Assembly (NCBI GenBank): GCA_964460465.1
Contig: CAYWSB010000003.1
Coordinates: 1 to 64,000, forward strand
Direction of reading: 5' to 3'
DNA from: SLRI01 sp964460465
Lineage (GTDB): Bacteria > Pseudomonadota > Alphaproteobacteria > Geminicoccales > Geminicoccaceae
DNA length: 64,000 nucleotides
The first letter of the stretch is position 1. Every line of letters starts with the position of its first letter. Position numbers and translations under genes: made by a program. The notes under the pieces are model-generated. The model worked only from the letters and a program-made list of their open reading frames with translations, had not been told where the DNA came from and made no database searches. Shown here one piece after another: positions 52,582 to 61,685 of the stretch.

Positions 52582-52764
52582 GTGTCCGGCCTGCTCTACC
52601 TCATCCCGATCGCCCTCTTCCTCGGCCTTCTGGGCCTGGGCGCGTTCATGTGGGCGATGAAGAGCGGCCAGTTCGATGACCTGGACGGGGCGGCCGAGCG
52701 CATCCTCCACGACGAGGACGAGGACGACGACGACACGGACGAGGAGCCGCCGGCCAGAAGCTGA
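52582..52764 (+). CDS. ccoS: Cbb3-type cytochrome oxidase maturation protein CcoS
   Basis: CcoS is needed to insert cofactors into the cbb3 oxidase. The 60-residue product has the family pattern LLYLIPIALFLGLLGLGAF followed by MWAMKSGQFDDLDGAAERIL and a highly acidic tail. It starts at GTG 52582. The usual neighbours ccoNOPQ, ccoGHI are not in the window, so this ccoS stands alone beside the sulfotransferase gene. It still predicts a high-affinity oxidase in the organism. Confidence 0.9.
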   Translation: MSGLLYLIPIALFLGLLGLGAFMWAMKSGQFDDLDGAAERILHDEDEDDDDTDEEPPARS

Positions 52765-52767
52765 CGC

Positions 52768-53025
52768 TCAGGGGCGACGCACCCGCCGGGCGAAGCGATG
52801 CAGCCAGCGCTCGGCCGTCGCCTCGGCCCGGGTGAAGATCTCGCCGGCGCGCGGGTAGCGCGCCTTGAGCCTGAGCAGCAGGCGCTCGGCCCAGGAGGCG
52901 TGGCGCGACAGGATGATGAGGCCGATGGCGAGGAAGAGCACGCCCTGCAGGATCGGCAGGAAGAGGCCGAGAACGCCGAGGCCCAGGAAGCCGTAGCCGA
53001 GACCGAGCATCAAGAAGCGCGTCAT
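52768..53025 (-). CDS. Small membrane protein (PGPGW-like)
   Basis: The 85-residue product has two membrane segments, GLGYGFLGLGVLGLFLPILQ and VLFLAIGLIILSRH, then a basic helical tail (ASWAERLLLRLKARYPRAG). It resembles the PGPGW small transmembrane family; function is unknown. It starts at ATG 53025 and overlaps the ligA stop by four bases, so it belongs to the recN-ligA operon. It is separated from convergent ccoS by three bases. Confidence 0.7.
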   Translation of the reverse strand: MTRFLMLGLGYGFLGLGVLGLFLPILQGVLFLAIGLIILSRHASWAERLLLRLKARYPRAGEIFTRAEATAERWLHRFARRVRRP

Positions 53026-55127
53026 CGCACGCCCGCCTGCTCGAGCCAGGCGGCCTCGTCCAGCGTCGCCACGCCGAGCTCGGCCGCCTTCCTGGCCTTG
53101 GAGCCGGCATCGGCACCGAGCACCACGAAGTCGGTCTTCTTCGACACCGAGCCCGCCACCTTGGCGCCGAGCTTCTCGGCGAGCGCCTTGGCCTCGGCCC
53201 GGGTCATCTGCTCGAGGCTGCCGGTGAACACGACGGTCTTGCCGGCGAAGGGCGAGCCGGTGGCGACCGGCGCCGCCACGGCCTCGACCGTGACCTCGCG
53301 GGCCAGCTCGTCGAGGGCCTCGAGGTTGTGCGCCTCGGCGAAGAACTCGGCCAGCGCCTCGACCAGCTTCGGGCCGATGCCGTCGATGTCGGCGAGCTCG
53401 GCCGTGGCCTCGGCGTCGCCTTCGGCCACGGCCAGCATGGCGCTCCGCCACGCCTGGAGCGAGCCGTAGTGGCGGGCGAGCAGCCGGGCGTTGACCTCGC
53501 CGATGAAGCGGATGCCCAGCGCATAGACGAAGCGGTCGAGCGGGATCCGGCGGCGCGCGTCGATGGCCGCCGCCAGCTTCTCGATCTTGCGGGCGCCCCA
53601 GCCTTCCAGCCCCGCCAGTCGCTCCCGCCGGGCAGGGTCGGCCGTCAGCCGGAAGAGGTCGGCCGGAGTCTTCAAGAGGCCGGCGTCGTGGAGTTGCGGC
53701 ACCTGTTTTCGCCCCAGTCCCTCGATGTCGAACGCGTCGCGACCGACCACGTGCTCGAGCCTGGCTTCCACCTGGGCCGGGCAGACGAGCCCGCCGGTGC
53801 AGCGCCGGACGGCCTCGCCCTCCGGGCGGACAGCCAGGCTGCCGCATTCGGGGCAATGATCGGGAAAGACATATGGGGTGGCATCGGCGGGCCGTCGATC
53901 GGCCACCACCTCGACGACCTGCGGAATCACGTCGCCGGCCCGCTGGATGACCACAAAATCATGAACTCGTATGTCTTTCTCTAGGATGTAGTCCTCGTTG
54001 TGCAGGGTCGCCCGGCGCACCACCACCCCGCCCACGGTGATCGGCTCGAGCTCGGCCACCGGGGTGAGCGCTCCGGTGCGGCCGACCTGGACGGTGATGG
54101 CGCGGATCCGGGTGATCGCCTGCTGGGCCGGGAACTTGTGGGCGATGGCGAAGCGGGGGGCCCGGCCGACATAGCCCAGCCGCTCCTGCAGGCGGAGATC
54201 GTCGACCTTGTAGACGACCCCGTCGATGTCGTAGCCGAGCGTGGCCCGCTGCGCGGCGATCTCGGCGTGGTAGGCGAGGAGCTCGGCCGCACTGCGGCAG
54301 TGCCGGGTCAGCGGATTGACGCGCAAGCCGGCATCCCGCAGCCGGTCGAGGAAGCCCCCATAGGTGCCGGCGACCGCGGGCACGGCCTCGCCCCAGCCAT
54401 AGGCGAAGAAGCGCAGGCGCCGCGAGGCCGTGATGCTGCTGTCGAGCTGGCGGACCGAGCCCGCCGCAGCATTGCGCGGGTTGGCGAAGAGCGGCAGGCC
54501 CTGGGATTCGCGGGCGGCGTTGAGGGCGGCGAAGGCCTCGATCTCCATGAAGACCTCGCCCCTGACCTCCAGCACTTCCGGCGCGTCGCCGAGGAGACGC
54601 TGCGGAATGTCGCGGATGGTGCGGACATTGGCGGTGATGTCCTCGCCGACGCTGCCGTCGCCGCGGGTGGCCCCCCTGACCAGAAGGCCGTTCTCGTAGC
54701 GGAGCGCGCAGGAAAGGCCGTCGATCTTGGGCTCGGCCACGAGATCGACCGGATCGTCGGCGCCGAGATTGAGGAAGCGGCGGATTCGGGCCAGGAACTC
54801 GTGCACCGCCGCCTCGTCCATGGCGTTGTCGAGCGACAGCATCGGCACCTTGTGCTCGACCTTGCCGAACGCCTCGACCGGCGGGGCGCCGACGCGAAGG
54901 CGGGGGCTGTCGGGCCGGATCAGCGCCGGGTGCAGGGCCTCGATGGCGGCGTTGCGCCGCTGCAGGGCATCGTAGTCGGCGTCGCTGATCTCGGGCGCGT
55001 CGGCCTGGTAGTAGAGCCGGTCGTGGCGGGCGAGCTCGGCGGCCAGCCAGGCGAGCTCGGCCGCGGCCTCGGCCTCGCTCAGGCCCTCCGGCTGCTTCCC
55101 GGCCAGGGTCGCGGGCGGGCGGCTCAT
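53022..55127 (-). CDS. ligA: NAD-dependent DNA ligase
   Basis: LigA seals nicks in replication. The 701-residue protein has the NAD domain (YYQADAPEISDADYDALQ, VGAPPVEAFGKVEHKVPMLSLDNA), the adenylated Lys in LVAEPKIDGLSCALRYENG (about 131), FANPRNAAAGSVRQLDS, a zinc finger with FPDHCPECGSL and CTGGLVCPAQ, helix-hairpin-helix repeats and a C-terminal BRCT domain (FAGKTVVFTGSLEQMTRAEA). Length is normal. It overlaps recN by four bases and the small membrane gene by four. Confidence 0.97.
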   Translation of the reverse strand: MSRPPATLAGKQPEGLSEAEAAAELAWLAAELARHDRLYYQADAPEISDADYDALQRRNAAIEALHPALIRPDSPRLRVGAPPVEAFGKVEHKVPMLSLDNAMDEAAVHEFLARIRRFLNLGADDPVDLVAEPKIDGLSCALRYENGLLVRGATRGDGSVGEDITANVRTIRDIPQRLLGDAPEVLEVRGEVFMEIEAFAALNAARESQGLPLFANPRNAAAGSVRQLDSSITASRRLRFFAYGWGEAVPAVAGTYGGFLDRLRDAGLRVNPLTRHCRSAAELLAYHAEIAAQRATLGYDIDGVVYKVDDLRLQERLGYVGRAPRFAIAHKFPAQQAITRIRAITVQVGRTGALTPVAELEPITVGGVVVRRATLHNEDYILEKDIRVHDFVVIQRAGDVIPQVVEVVADRRPADATPYVFPDHCPECGSLAVRPEGEAVRRCTGGLVCPAQVEARLEHVVGRDAFDIEGLGRKQVPQLHDAGLLKTPADLFRLTADPARRERLAGLEGWGARKIEKLAAAIDARRRIPLDRFVYALGIRFIGEVNARLLARHYGSLQAWRSAMLAVAEGDAEATAELADIDGIGPKLVEALAEFFAEAHNLEALDELAREVTVEAVAAPVATGSPFAGKTVVFTGSLEQMTRAEAKALAEKLGAKVAGSVSKKTDFVVLGADAGSKARKAAELGVATLDEAAWLEQAGVR

Positions 55128-56800
55128 CGCGCGGCCGCCACGTCGAGCAGGCTGGAGGCGGCGGCCCGGGCCGCCTCGGTGACCTCGGCCCCGGCCAGCA
55201 TGCGGGCGATCTCGTCGCGCCGGTCGGCCGGCGAAAGCCGGCGGACGCGGACCGTCGCACCCGCGTCGGTGGTCAGCTTCTCGACCTTGAAGTGGTGGTC
55301 GGCCCGGGCCGCCACCTGCGGCGCATGGGTGACGACCAGCACCTGCCGCTCGGCTGCGAGGCGGGCGAGGCGCTCGCCAACCGCATCGGCCGTGGCTCCG
55401 CCGATCCCGGCGTCGACCTCGTCGAAGATCATCGTCTCGGCGGCCGCGGCCCTGGCGAGCACCACCTTCAAGGCCAGCATCAGCCGCGACAGCTCGCCGC
55501 CGGACGCGATCTTGGCGATCGGCCCGAGCGGCTGGCCCGGGTTGGTCGAGACCAGGAAGGCCACGCGGTCCATGCCTTCGGGGCCGGCCTCGGACTCGGC
55601 GAGCGGCTCGACCTCGATCTCGAGCCGCGTCCGCTCGAGCTTGAGCGGCGGCAGCTCGGCCATGACGAGGCGGACCAGCTCGGCGGCGGCGGCCTTGCGG
55701 CTGGCATGCAGGCTGCCGGCGGCGTCCAGGTAGCGGCTGCGGGCGGCGCGCGCCTCGCGCTCCAGATCGGCCAGGGCCTCGGCCCCGGCGTCGATCCCGG
55801 CCAGCTCCTCGCGGGTGCGCTCCAGCAGATCCGGCAGCGCGTCGACGGCGACCCGGTGCTTGCGCGCCGCGTCGCGGAGCGCGAAGAGGCGGTCCTCGAC
55901 GGCCTGGAGCGAGCGCTCCTCGGCCGCCACCTCACGCAGCGCCTCTTCGACCGCCGCCTCGGCTTCGGTGGCCTCGATCAGGGCGCGCTCGAGCGCCTGC
56001 AGGGCCGGCTGGAGCAGCCCGGCCGCCGCCTCGGGGGCCCGCCGGAGACGCCGCTCCGCGGCGCCGAGCTTGCCGAGCGCGCCGTCGCCGCCGGCGAGGT
56101 CGCCCAGTGCCTGATCGAGCGCGGCCACCAGCTTCTCCTGGTGCAGGAGCCGGCTGCGCTCGTCGGCCAGGCGCTCCTCCTCGCCGGGCAGGGCGTCGAG
56201 CGCCTCGAGCTCGAGCAGGCGGTGGCGGAGATAGTCCTCGTCGCGCCGGGCCTTGTCGATCGCCGCCCGCCGCTCGGCGATCGCCCGCTCGAGCCGGCGC
56301 CAGGCCTCGTAGGCGGCACGGATCGCGGCGAGGAGCTGGTCGTGGCCGGCGAAGGCGTCGAGCACGGCCTTGTGGCTCTTCGCGTCGGTCAGGCCGCGCT
56401 GGTCCATCTGGCCGTGCACCTCGACCAGGAGGTCGCCGAGCGCGCGGAGCGTCGTGCCGCTGACCGGCGCATCGTTGACGTAGGCACGGCTGCGGCCGTC
56501 CGCCCCGAGGCTGCGGCGAACGACGATCTCGGCCTCGCCCGAGGCCAGGTCCTGTGCGGCCAGCAGGGCCTGGGCGACATGATCGTCCGGCGGCTGGAAG
56601 CAGGCGGTGACGGCGCCTTGCATGGCACCCGCCCGCAGCAGGCCGCGATCGGCGCGCTCGCCGAGCACGAGGCCCAGGGAATCGAGGATGATCGACTTGC
56701 CGGCGCCGGTCTCGCCGGTGAGCACGGTGAGGCCGGCCGCGAGCTCGAGATCGAGCCGCTCGATCAGGACGATGTCGCGGATGGCGAGGCTCAGCAGCAT
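55124..56800 (-). CDS. recN: DNA repair protein RecN
   Basis: RecN is an SMC-like ATPase in double-strand-break repair. The 558-residue protein has LLSLAIRDIVLIERLDLEL, Walker A TGETGAGKSIILDSLGLVLG, a long coiled-coil middle, the signature LASGGELSRLMLALK and Walker B MIFDEVDAGIGGATADAVG, then VLVVTHAPQVAARADHHFKV. It lies in the conserved bamD-recN-ligA order, 46 bases after bamD. Confidence 0.96.
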   Translation of the reverse strand: MLLSLAIRDIVLIERLDLELAAGLTVLTGETGAGKSIILDSLGLVLGERADRGLLRAGAMQGAVTACFQPPDDHVAQALLAAQDLASGEAEIVVRRSLGADGRSRAYVNDAPVSGTTLRALGDLLVEVHGQMDQRGLTDAKSHKAVLDAFAGHDQLLAAIRAAYEAWRRLERAIAERRAAIDKARRDEDYLRHRLLELEALDALPGEEERLADERSRLLHQEKLVAALDQALGDLAGGDGALGKLGAAERRLRRAPEAAAGLLQPALQALERALIEATEAEAAVEEALREVAAEERSLQAVEDRLFALRDAARKHRVAVDALPDLLERTREELAGIDAGAEALADLEREARAARSRYLDAAGSLHASRKAAAAELVRLVMAELPPLKLERTRLEIEVEPLAESEAGPEGMDRVAFLVSTNPGQPLGPIAKIASGGELSRLMLALKVVLARAAAAETMIFDEVDAGIGGATADAVGERLARLAAERQVLVVTHAPQVAARADHHFKVEKLTTDAGATVRVRRLSPADRRDEIARMLAGAEVTEAARAAASSLLDVAAAR

Positions 56801-56846
56801 GGCCGCCCGCCCCGGACCGGCCGGCCGCCGCGGGCCGCCGGCCGGC

Positions 56847-57707
56847 TCAGAACATCCGGCTCAGCCAGGAGCCACTCGTGGTGCTGGCCGTCGAGGGCAC
56901 GCCGTTGGTCGGCCCGACCAGGGCATAGGAGCGCTCGTACCATACGCTGTCCGGATAGTTGTAGCCGAGCACGGCGGCGGCGTTGCGGGCTTCCTCGACG
57001 ACGCCGAGCGCCAGATAGGACTCGGTCAGCCGATGCAGCGCCTCGGGCACGTGGGTGGTGGTGTCGTAGGCCTCGACCACGGTGCGGAACCGGTTGATCG
57101 CCGCCACGTACTTGCGCTGGCTCTGGTAGTAGCGGCCGATCTGCATCTCCTTGCCGGCCAGATGGTCGAAGGCGAGGTCCATCTTGAGCTGGGCGTCCCG
57201 CGCGTACTCGGAATCCGGGAAGCGGCGGACCAGCTCGCCGAACGCATTGAGCGCCTGCTCGGTCATCTCCTGGTCGCGGCCGACATCCGAGATCCGCTCG
57301 TAGAAGGACATGCCGATCAGGTAGTGCGCGTAGGGCACGTCGCGGTGGCCGGGATGCAGCTCGATGAAATTGCGCAGGGCGCCGATCGACTGGTCGTAGA
57401 GCTGGCCCTCGAAATAGGCGTAGCCGGCCATGATCTGGGCGCGCACGGCGTACTGCGAATAGGGATGCTGGCGCTCGACCTCCTCGAAGGCCCGCGCCGA
57501 TTCCTCGAAGCGCCGTTCGGCCAGCAGCCGCTCGCCGTCGGCGAAGAGCTCCTCGGCCGGCCGCTCGACATACTCCTCGCTGCGGTTGCCGGAGCAGGCG
57601 CCGAGCACGACGACGAGGCAGAGGCAGGCGAGCAGGCCGCGCAAGGCCCGGCCGAAGCGGGGACGGGGGCGCCCCGTCGAGGTCGCGAAGGCGAAGCTGT
57701 CGATCAT
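56847..57707 (-). CDS. bamD: Outer membrane assembly lipoprotein BamD
   Basis: BamD is the essential TPR lipoprotein of the BAM complex. The 286-residue product has a lipoprotein signal (LLACLCLVVVLGACSG), then RPAEELFADGERLLAERRF, FEEVERQHPYSQYAVRAQIM, DQSIGALRNFIELHPGHRDVPYAHYLIG, FGELVRRFPDSEYARDAQ and IGRYYQSQRKYVAAINRF, the TPR set. The ATG at 57707 is used; a GTG at 57713 is possible. lpxC, often upstream in this cluster, is not present; the 204 bases to the next gene hold no other feature I can see. Confidence 0.93.
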   Translation of the reverse strand: MIDSFAFATSTGRPRPRFGRALRGLLACLCLVVVLGACSGNRSEEYVERPAEELFADGERLLAERRFEESARAFEEVERQHPYSQYAVRAQIMAGYAYFEGQLYDQSIGALRNFIELHPGHRDVPYAHYLIGMSFYERISDVGRDQEMTEQALNAFGELVRRFPDSEYARDAQLKMDLAFDHLAGKEMQIGRYYQSQRKYVAAINRFRTVVEAYDTTTHVPEALHRLTESYLALGVVEEARNAAAVLGYNYPDSVWYERSYALVGPTNGVPSTASTTSGSWLSRMF

Positions 57708-57911
57708 GAACACTATCCCAATGTCCCCCGGTCGACGCCTGCCTCTGGCAGCGAGGTGACGCCTGACGGGCGGTCGTGAGCCGGCTCGACCACGGTGGGA
57801 CCCGGTCGCGCAGGGCGGTGGGAGCCTACCCGTTTGCGGGTCGCGTTGGAAGCACTAGCGTGGCCTGCCGGCCACAGCTTCGCCGCGCGGCGCCCGATTG
57901 TACCCGGATCG

Positions 57912-58553
57912 TCACGCCGCCGGCGCCGTCGCCTCCTCGATGGCGCGCAGCAGCGGCAGCCAGTCGGCGCGGCCGGCGGCGACCCGGCTCGGGGCGACGT
58001 CGAACAGGCCCAGCCCCTCGGCCGCGAGCTCGGCGTAGACGGCGCGGTCAGCGAGCTGGGCGGCCGGCTCCTGGCCGATGCCGGCCAGCGCATCGAGCAG
58101 GCGCTGCGCCGCGCGTTGCCGTGACCGCTGCCGGTTGGCGACCAGCAGCACCGCCTTCCTGCCCTTGGCGATCGGCTTGATCCGCTCGAGCTTGGCGAGG
58201 AAGCCCGCCGTGCTGCGCTCGTCGAACACCGAGGCGAGCACCGGGACGACGACGAGGTCGGCGCCCTCGAGCAGCGCCTCGACCTCGCGCCGCCTGACCC
58301 CGGCCGGGGCGTCGATGACGAGGCGACGCAGCCCGGCCGGCGGCTTGCCCGTCTCCTTGTGCCAGTCGAGGCCGACGATCGGGGCCGCGCTCGCCGGGCG
58401 GCTGCCCAGCCAGCCCAGGCTGCTGCGCTGCCGGTCGACGTCGGCGAGGCCGGTGGCGAACCCGGCGGTCGCGAAGGCGGCGGCGAGGTTGGTGGCGATC
58501 GTCGTCTTGCCGCAGCCGCCCTTGGTGTTGGTGACCAGGATCGAGACGGTCAC
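57912..58553 (-). CDS. ParA-like ATPase
   Basis: The 213-residue protein has the deviant Walker A VTNTKGGCGKTTIATNLAA (Lys first) and GLADVDRQRSSLGWLGSR as the A' region. A VIDAPAGVRRREVEALLEGADLVVVPVLAS Walker B segment follows. It is short and resembles division- or chromosome-positioning ParA/MipZ relatives or phage and plasmid ParA; no ParB is nearby. It starts at GTG 58553, overlapping the CHAD gene stop by four bases, so it is co-translated with the CYTH-CHAD protein, perhaps linking it to polyphosphate. Confidence 0.82.
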   Translation of the reverse strand: MTVSILVTNTKGGCGKTTIATNLAAAFATAGFATGLADVDRQRSSLGWLGSRPASAAPIVGLDWHKETGKPPAGLRRLVIDAPAGVRRREVEALLEGADLVVVPVLASVFDERSTAGFLAKLERIKPIAKGRKAVLLVANRQRSRQRAAQRLLDALAGIGQEPAAQLADRAVYAELAAEGLGLFDVAPSRVAAGRADWLPLLRAIEEATAPAA

Positions 58554-60187
58554 GCGTCGTCGCCGTCGTCGTGCCAGAACGGCCGCTGCTCGATGAAGCC
58601 GGTCCAGGCCTCGACCGCCGCAGCGCGGGCGGCGGCCATGCCCTGGGCCTGCCAGCCGAGCACGAAGCCGACGCCGCGCTCGAGCGCCCGGCGGTCGCCC
58701 GGCGGTCGCGCCGGCGCCTGCCGGACCAGATGTTGCAGCAGCAGGCGGGTCTCCGCCTGGTCGTTGAGATGGCCCAGGACGTCCTGCAGCCTGGCCGCCG
58801 CCTTGGCGTAGCGCCGGGCCGCCTTGCCGGCGAAGAGGTCGCCGAGGAACTCGACGCCGTAGCGGAGCTTCTTGAGCGCGAGGCGCACCTCGTGGCGCTC
58901 CGCGTCGCTGAGCTCGGCGAAGTCCCGGCCGAGCTTGCGCACCCGCTTGTGGCGCTTGTCGAGCAGCCGGCGGGCGAGCACGACCACCGGCTCCGCCAGC
59001 AGCTGCCGGCCGTCGGTCGGGGCCGCCTCGTGCCAGCCCTCGAGCGCCACCCAGCTCGCCCAGTCGAGGGCCAGCTCCGCATGCAGGCGGCCGGCGAGGA
59101 ACCGGCGCAGCTCGGCATAGGCCAGCTCGCGCTCGGCCCGGGCGCGTGCGGCCACCGCGTCGAGCGCCGGGGCATCCTCGGCGCCCGCCGCGGCAGCAAT
59201 GGCCGGCAGGGTCTCCGCCAGGAAGACGTCGAGCTCGCGCGCCCTGCCCGAGGCGGTCACGATCGCCTTCAGCCGCTCGTTCCAGGCCAGTCGCTGGTCG
59301 CGGCCGATCGCGTCGCCGAACAGGCTCAGCGCCGAGCGGCTGCGGCGCACCGCGATGCGCAGCTGGTGCACGCCCTCGCGGTTGCGGCCGTCCTCGGCGG
59401 GAACGACGTTCTGCAGCCACTGGCCGGTGCAGGTCTCGAGGATCGCCGCCAGCGCCTCGCCGACGGTCATCTCCTGGTCGAGCGCCGGCCGGGTCGCGCG
59501 CACCGCCGCCGGCGGCCGGTCGTCCGCCAGGCGGTAGCCGCGGGCAGCCTTGTTGGTCACGGAGATCGCCAGGGGCGCCCACTGGCGGAGCTGGCGCAGC
59601 AGCAGATAGAGGCCGCGCACCGGGCCGGCCTTGAGCTCGAGCTCGACCTCGGCGAGCGGCTCGCGACGCGGCGCGCGCTTGGGCGCGCCGTCAACGTTCC
59701 TTCCGGCGGCGACGACCTCCCCCGCGTCGAAGGCGACCTCGATGATCGCCGGCGGGGCGCCGGGCACCGCCTGCTCGACGAGCATCAGGCGCCGCTCGAC
59801 CTCGGTCGCGAAGACGAGCTCGAGCTCCTCCGGCAGGACTAGGCCGAGGTGGTCGAGGGCGTCGGGATCGGTGATCCGGTCCAGCATCGGCCGCGGCCCG
59901 TCGACCGGGCATTCCCACTCGCCGCGCTCGATGTGCGCCCCCTGGCCCTCGCCGCGCGCCTTCAGGGTCTGGACGTAGTCGTCGCCGATCCTGCGGACCC
60001 GCAGCGAGACGCCGCGCGCGGCCAGGCGGCGGTCGACGGTGTCGAAGTAGAGACTTTCCAGCCAGCGGCGCTCGGGGCCCGAGAACGCCGCCGGGCTTTC
60101 CTTCAGACGATCCGCGAGCGCCACAAGGTCGCCGCGGTCGACCACCAGCTTGAGCTCGACCTCTCGATCGGCCGAAGGGGCACGCAC
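58550..60187 (-). CDS. CYTH and CHAD domain protein
   Basis: The N-terminal CYTH domain (residues about 1-210) has the EVELKLVV (ExExK) start and RRWLESLYFDTVDRRLAARG, ALRVRRI-like VSLRVRRIGDDYVQTLKARG, the inorganic triphosphatase tunnel. The CHAD domain (about 240-530) has repeated HQLRIAVRRSRSAL, RARELDVFLAETLPAI and LALKKLRYGVEFLGDLF histidine-basic helices that bind polyphosphate. The 545-residue enzyme probably hydrolyses tripolyphosphate. It is upstream of and overlaps the ParA-like gene. Confidence 0.92.
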   Translation of the reverse strand: MRAPSADREVELKLVVDRGDLVALADRLKESPAAFSGPERRWLESLYFDTVDRRLAARGVSLRVRRIGDDYVQTLKARGEGQGAHIERGEWECPVDGPRPMLDRITDPDALDHLGLVLPEELELVFATEVERRLMLVEQAVPGAPPAIIEVAFDAGEVVAAGRNVDGAPKRAPRREPLAEVELELKAGPVRGLYLLLRQLRQWAPLAISVTNKAARGYRLADDRPPAAVRATRPALDQEMTVGEALAAILETCTGQWLQNVVPAEDGRNREGVHQLRIAVRRSRSALSLFGDAIGRDQRLAWNERLKAIVTASGRARELDVFLAETLPAIAAAAGAEDAPALDAVAARARAERELAYAELRRFLAGRLHAELALDWASWVALEGWHEAAPTDGRQLLAEPVVVLARRLLDKRHKRVRKLGRDFAELSDAERHEVRLALKKLRYGVEFLGDLFAGKAARRYAKAAARLQDVLGHLNDQAETRLLLQHLVRQAPARPPGDRRALERGVGFVLGWQAQGMAAARAAAVEAWTGFIEQRPFWHDDGDDA

Positions 60188-60308
60188 GCATCCTCCTGTC
60201 GCAGGGTTACCCGCCGTCGTCTTGTTCTTGTCATCGAACTGTCAAAAACGGGCGCGCCGTACCCGCCGATGACCGACTCGCCCCGCGAGCATAACAATAA
60301 TGGCCTCG

Positions 60309-60322
60309 CTGATGCAGATCAA
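60309..60322 (+). promoter_or_regulatory. FNR/FixK-type box upstream of the universal stress gene
   Basis: CTGATGCAGATCAA matches TTGAT-N4-ATCAA with one mismatch, 72 bases before the ATG at 60394. A -10-like CATAAT is at 60357-60362, which puts the box centre about 53 bases before the likely start, not the classic -41.5. Anaerobic induction of universal stress genes by FNR or FixK is known in other bacteria. Confidence 0.5.
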
Positions 60323-60393
60323 TGCGGCGGCATTGCCGTTCCGCCAAGGGAAATGCCATAATGCCTCGGGTCGGCAGGCGGGAGGACGCAGGG

Positions 60394-61236
60394 ATGACGT
60401 TGAAGAATCTGCTGGTGCACGTGGACGACAAGCCGAGCTGCGACAAGCGGCTCGACGCCGCGATCGCCTTGGCCATGGGCTTCGATGCCCATCTCGCGGC
60501 CTTGATGCTCGTCGCCGAGCCGCACGTGCCGCCGGCGCTCGGTGTCCACATTCCGGCCGACGTCCTGACCGCCCAGCGCGAGGAGGCCGACCGGCAGGCG
60601 GAGGCGGTGCTGGCGAAGGTGCGGGCGCGCGGCGACAAGGCCGGCATCGCCATCGAGACCCGGCGCGAATGGGTGATGGTCGACGATTTCGCCGCCGCCT
60701 TCGCCCGCCAGGCCCGGCACGTCGACCTGTCGATCGTCGGGCAGGTCGATCCCGAGGAGGGCGACGTCGATGCCGAGCTCATCGCCGAGGCCGCCTTCAT
60801 GCAGAGCGGCCGGCCGTGCCTGGTCGTCCCCTATATCGGCGCCCGCACCCTGCCGCCGGCCAGGGTCCTGATCGCCTGGGACGGCTCGCGCGAGGCGGCG
60901 CGGGCGGTGGGCGACGCGATGCCGCTGCTCACCCGCGCCGAAAGCGTGACCGTGCTCGTCGTCGATCCCGCCTCGCTCAGGGGCCGGGTCGGCGATCAGC
61001 CGGGTGCGGACCTCGCCACCCATCTCGCCCGGCACGGGATCAAGGCCGAGGTGATGACGACGGCGAGCGGCGGCATCGGCGTCGGCAACGTCATCATCGG
61101 GCAGGCCAGCGACAGCGGCGCCGATCTGGTCGTCATGGGCGGCTACGGCCACTCCCGGCTGCGCGAGCTGGTGCTCGGTGGGGCCACGCAGAGCATGCTC
61201 GACCACATGCCCGTCCCGGCGCTGCTGGCGCACTGA
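60394..61236 (+). CDS. Tandem-domain universal stress protein
   Basis: The 280-residue product has two UspA domains. The first starts LKNLLVHVDDKPSCDKRLDAA; the second has ARVLIAWDGSREAARAVGDA and ends with the ATP motif VVMGGYGHSRLRELVLGG (Gx2Gx9GS/T-type) followed by ATQSMLDHMPVPALLAH. The first domain lacks that motif and may not bind ATP. GGAGG precedes the ATG at 60394. The FNR-like box upstream suggests low-oxygen control. Confidence 0.92.
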   Translation: MTLKNLLVHVDDKPSCDKRLDAAIALAMGFDAHLAALMLVAEPHVPPALGVHIPADVLTAQREEADRQAEAVLAKVRARGDKAGIAIETRREWVMVDDFAAAFARQARHVDLSIVGQVDPEEGDVDAELIAEAAFMQSGRPCLVVPYIGARTLPPARVLIAWDGSREAARAVGDAMPLLTRAESVTVLVVDPASLRGRVGDQPGADLATHLARHGIKAEVMTTASGGIGVGNVIIGQASDSGADLVVMGGYGHSRLRELVLGGATQSMLDHMPVPALLAH

Positions 61237-61348
61237 GCCGCACCGGGTGCCGGCGCCGGGAACCTTGCCCGGCGTCGCCGGTTGAGACTATCGGGTCGGT
61301 CGAGGCCCGGTCTGGCACACAACGAGACGACGAGGAAAGGAACCGCCG

Positions 61349-61675
61349 ATGGCGCCGCGCAATGACGATTCCGCCAAGGACACCGACACCGGCCGGCTCG
61401 AGGCCGACATCGAGCAGCTCAAGGCCGATCTCAAGCGGCTGAACGAGACGCTGGTCGGCCTCGGCCGCGACAGCCTGGACGCGGTGCAGACCGAGAGTGC
61501 CGTGCGGCTCGAGGCGTTGCGCAAGGAGGCCGACGCCATCGCCCGGCGGCTGAAGAGCAAGGGGCAGAACCAGTACGAGGCGATCGAGGCGCAGGTCCAG
61601 GAGAAGCCGCTGCTGGCGCTCCTCGCGGCGTTCGGGCTCGGGCTGATCATCTCCCGCCTCATCGACCGTCGCTGA
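61349..61675 (+). CDS. DUF883/YqjD-like membrane-anchored protein
   Basis: The 108-residue product is charged and helical (LEADIEQLKADLKRLNETLV, RLEALRKEADAIARRLKSKG) with a C-terminal membrane segment (PLLALLAAFGLGLIISRLI) ending in DRR, typical of the YqjD/ElaB/DUF883 group. In E. coli such proteins tether ribosomes in stationary phase. It is 10 bases before the next gene, with which it forms an YqjDE-like pair. Confidence 0.85.
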   Translation: MAPRNDDSAKDTDTGRLEADIEQLKADLKRLNETLVGLGRDSLDAVQTESAVRLEALRKEADAIARRLKSKGQNQYEAIEAQVQEKPLLALLAAFGLGLIISRLIDRR

Positions 61676-61685
61676 GCCCCTGGCG

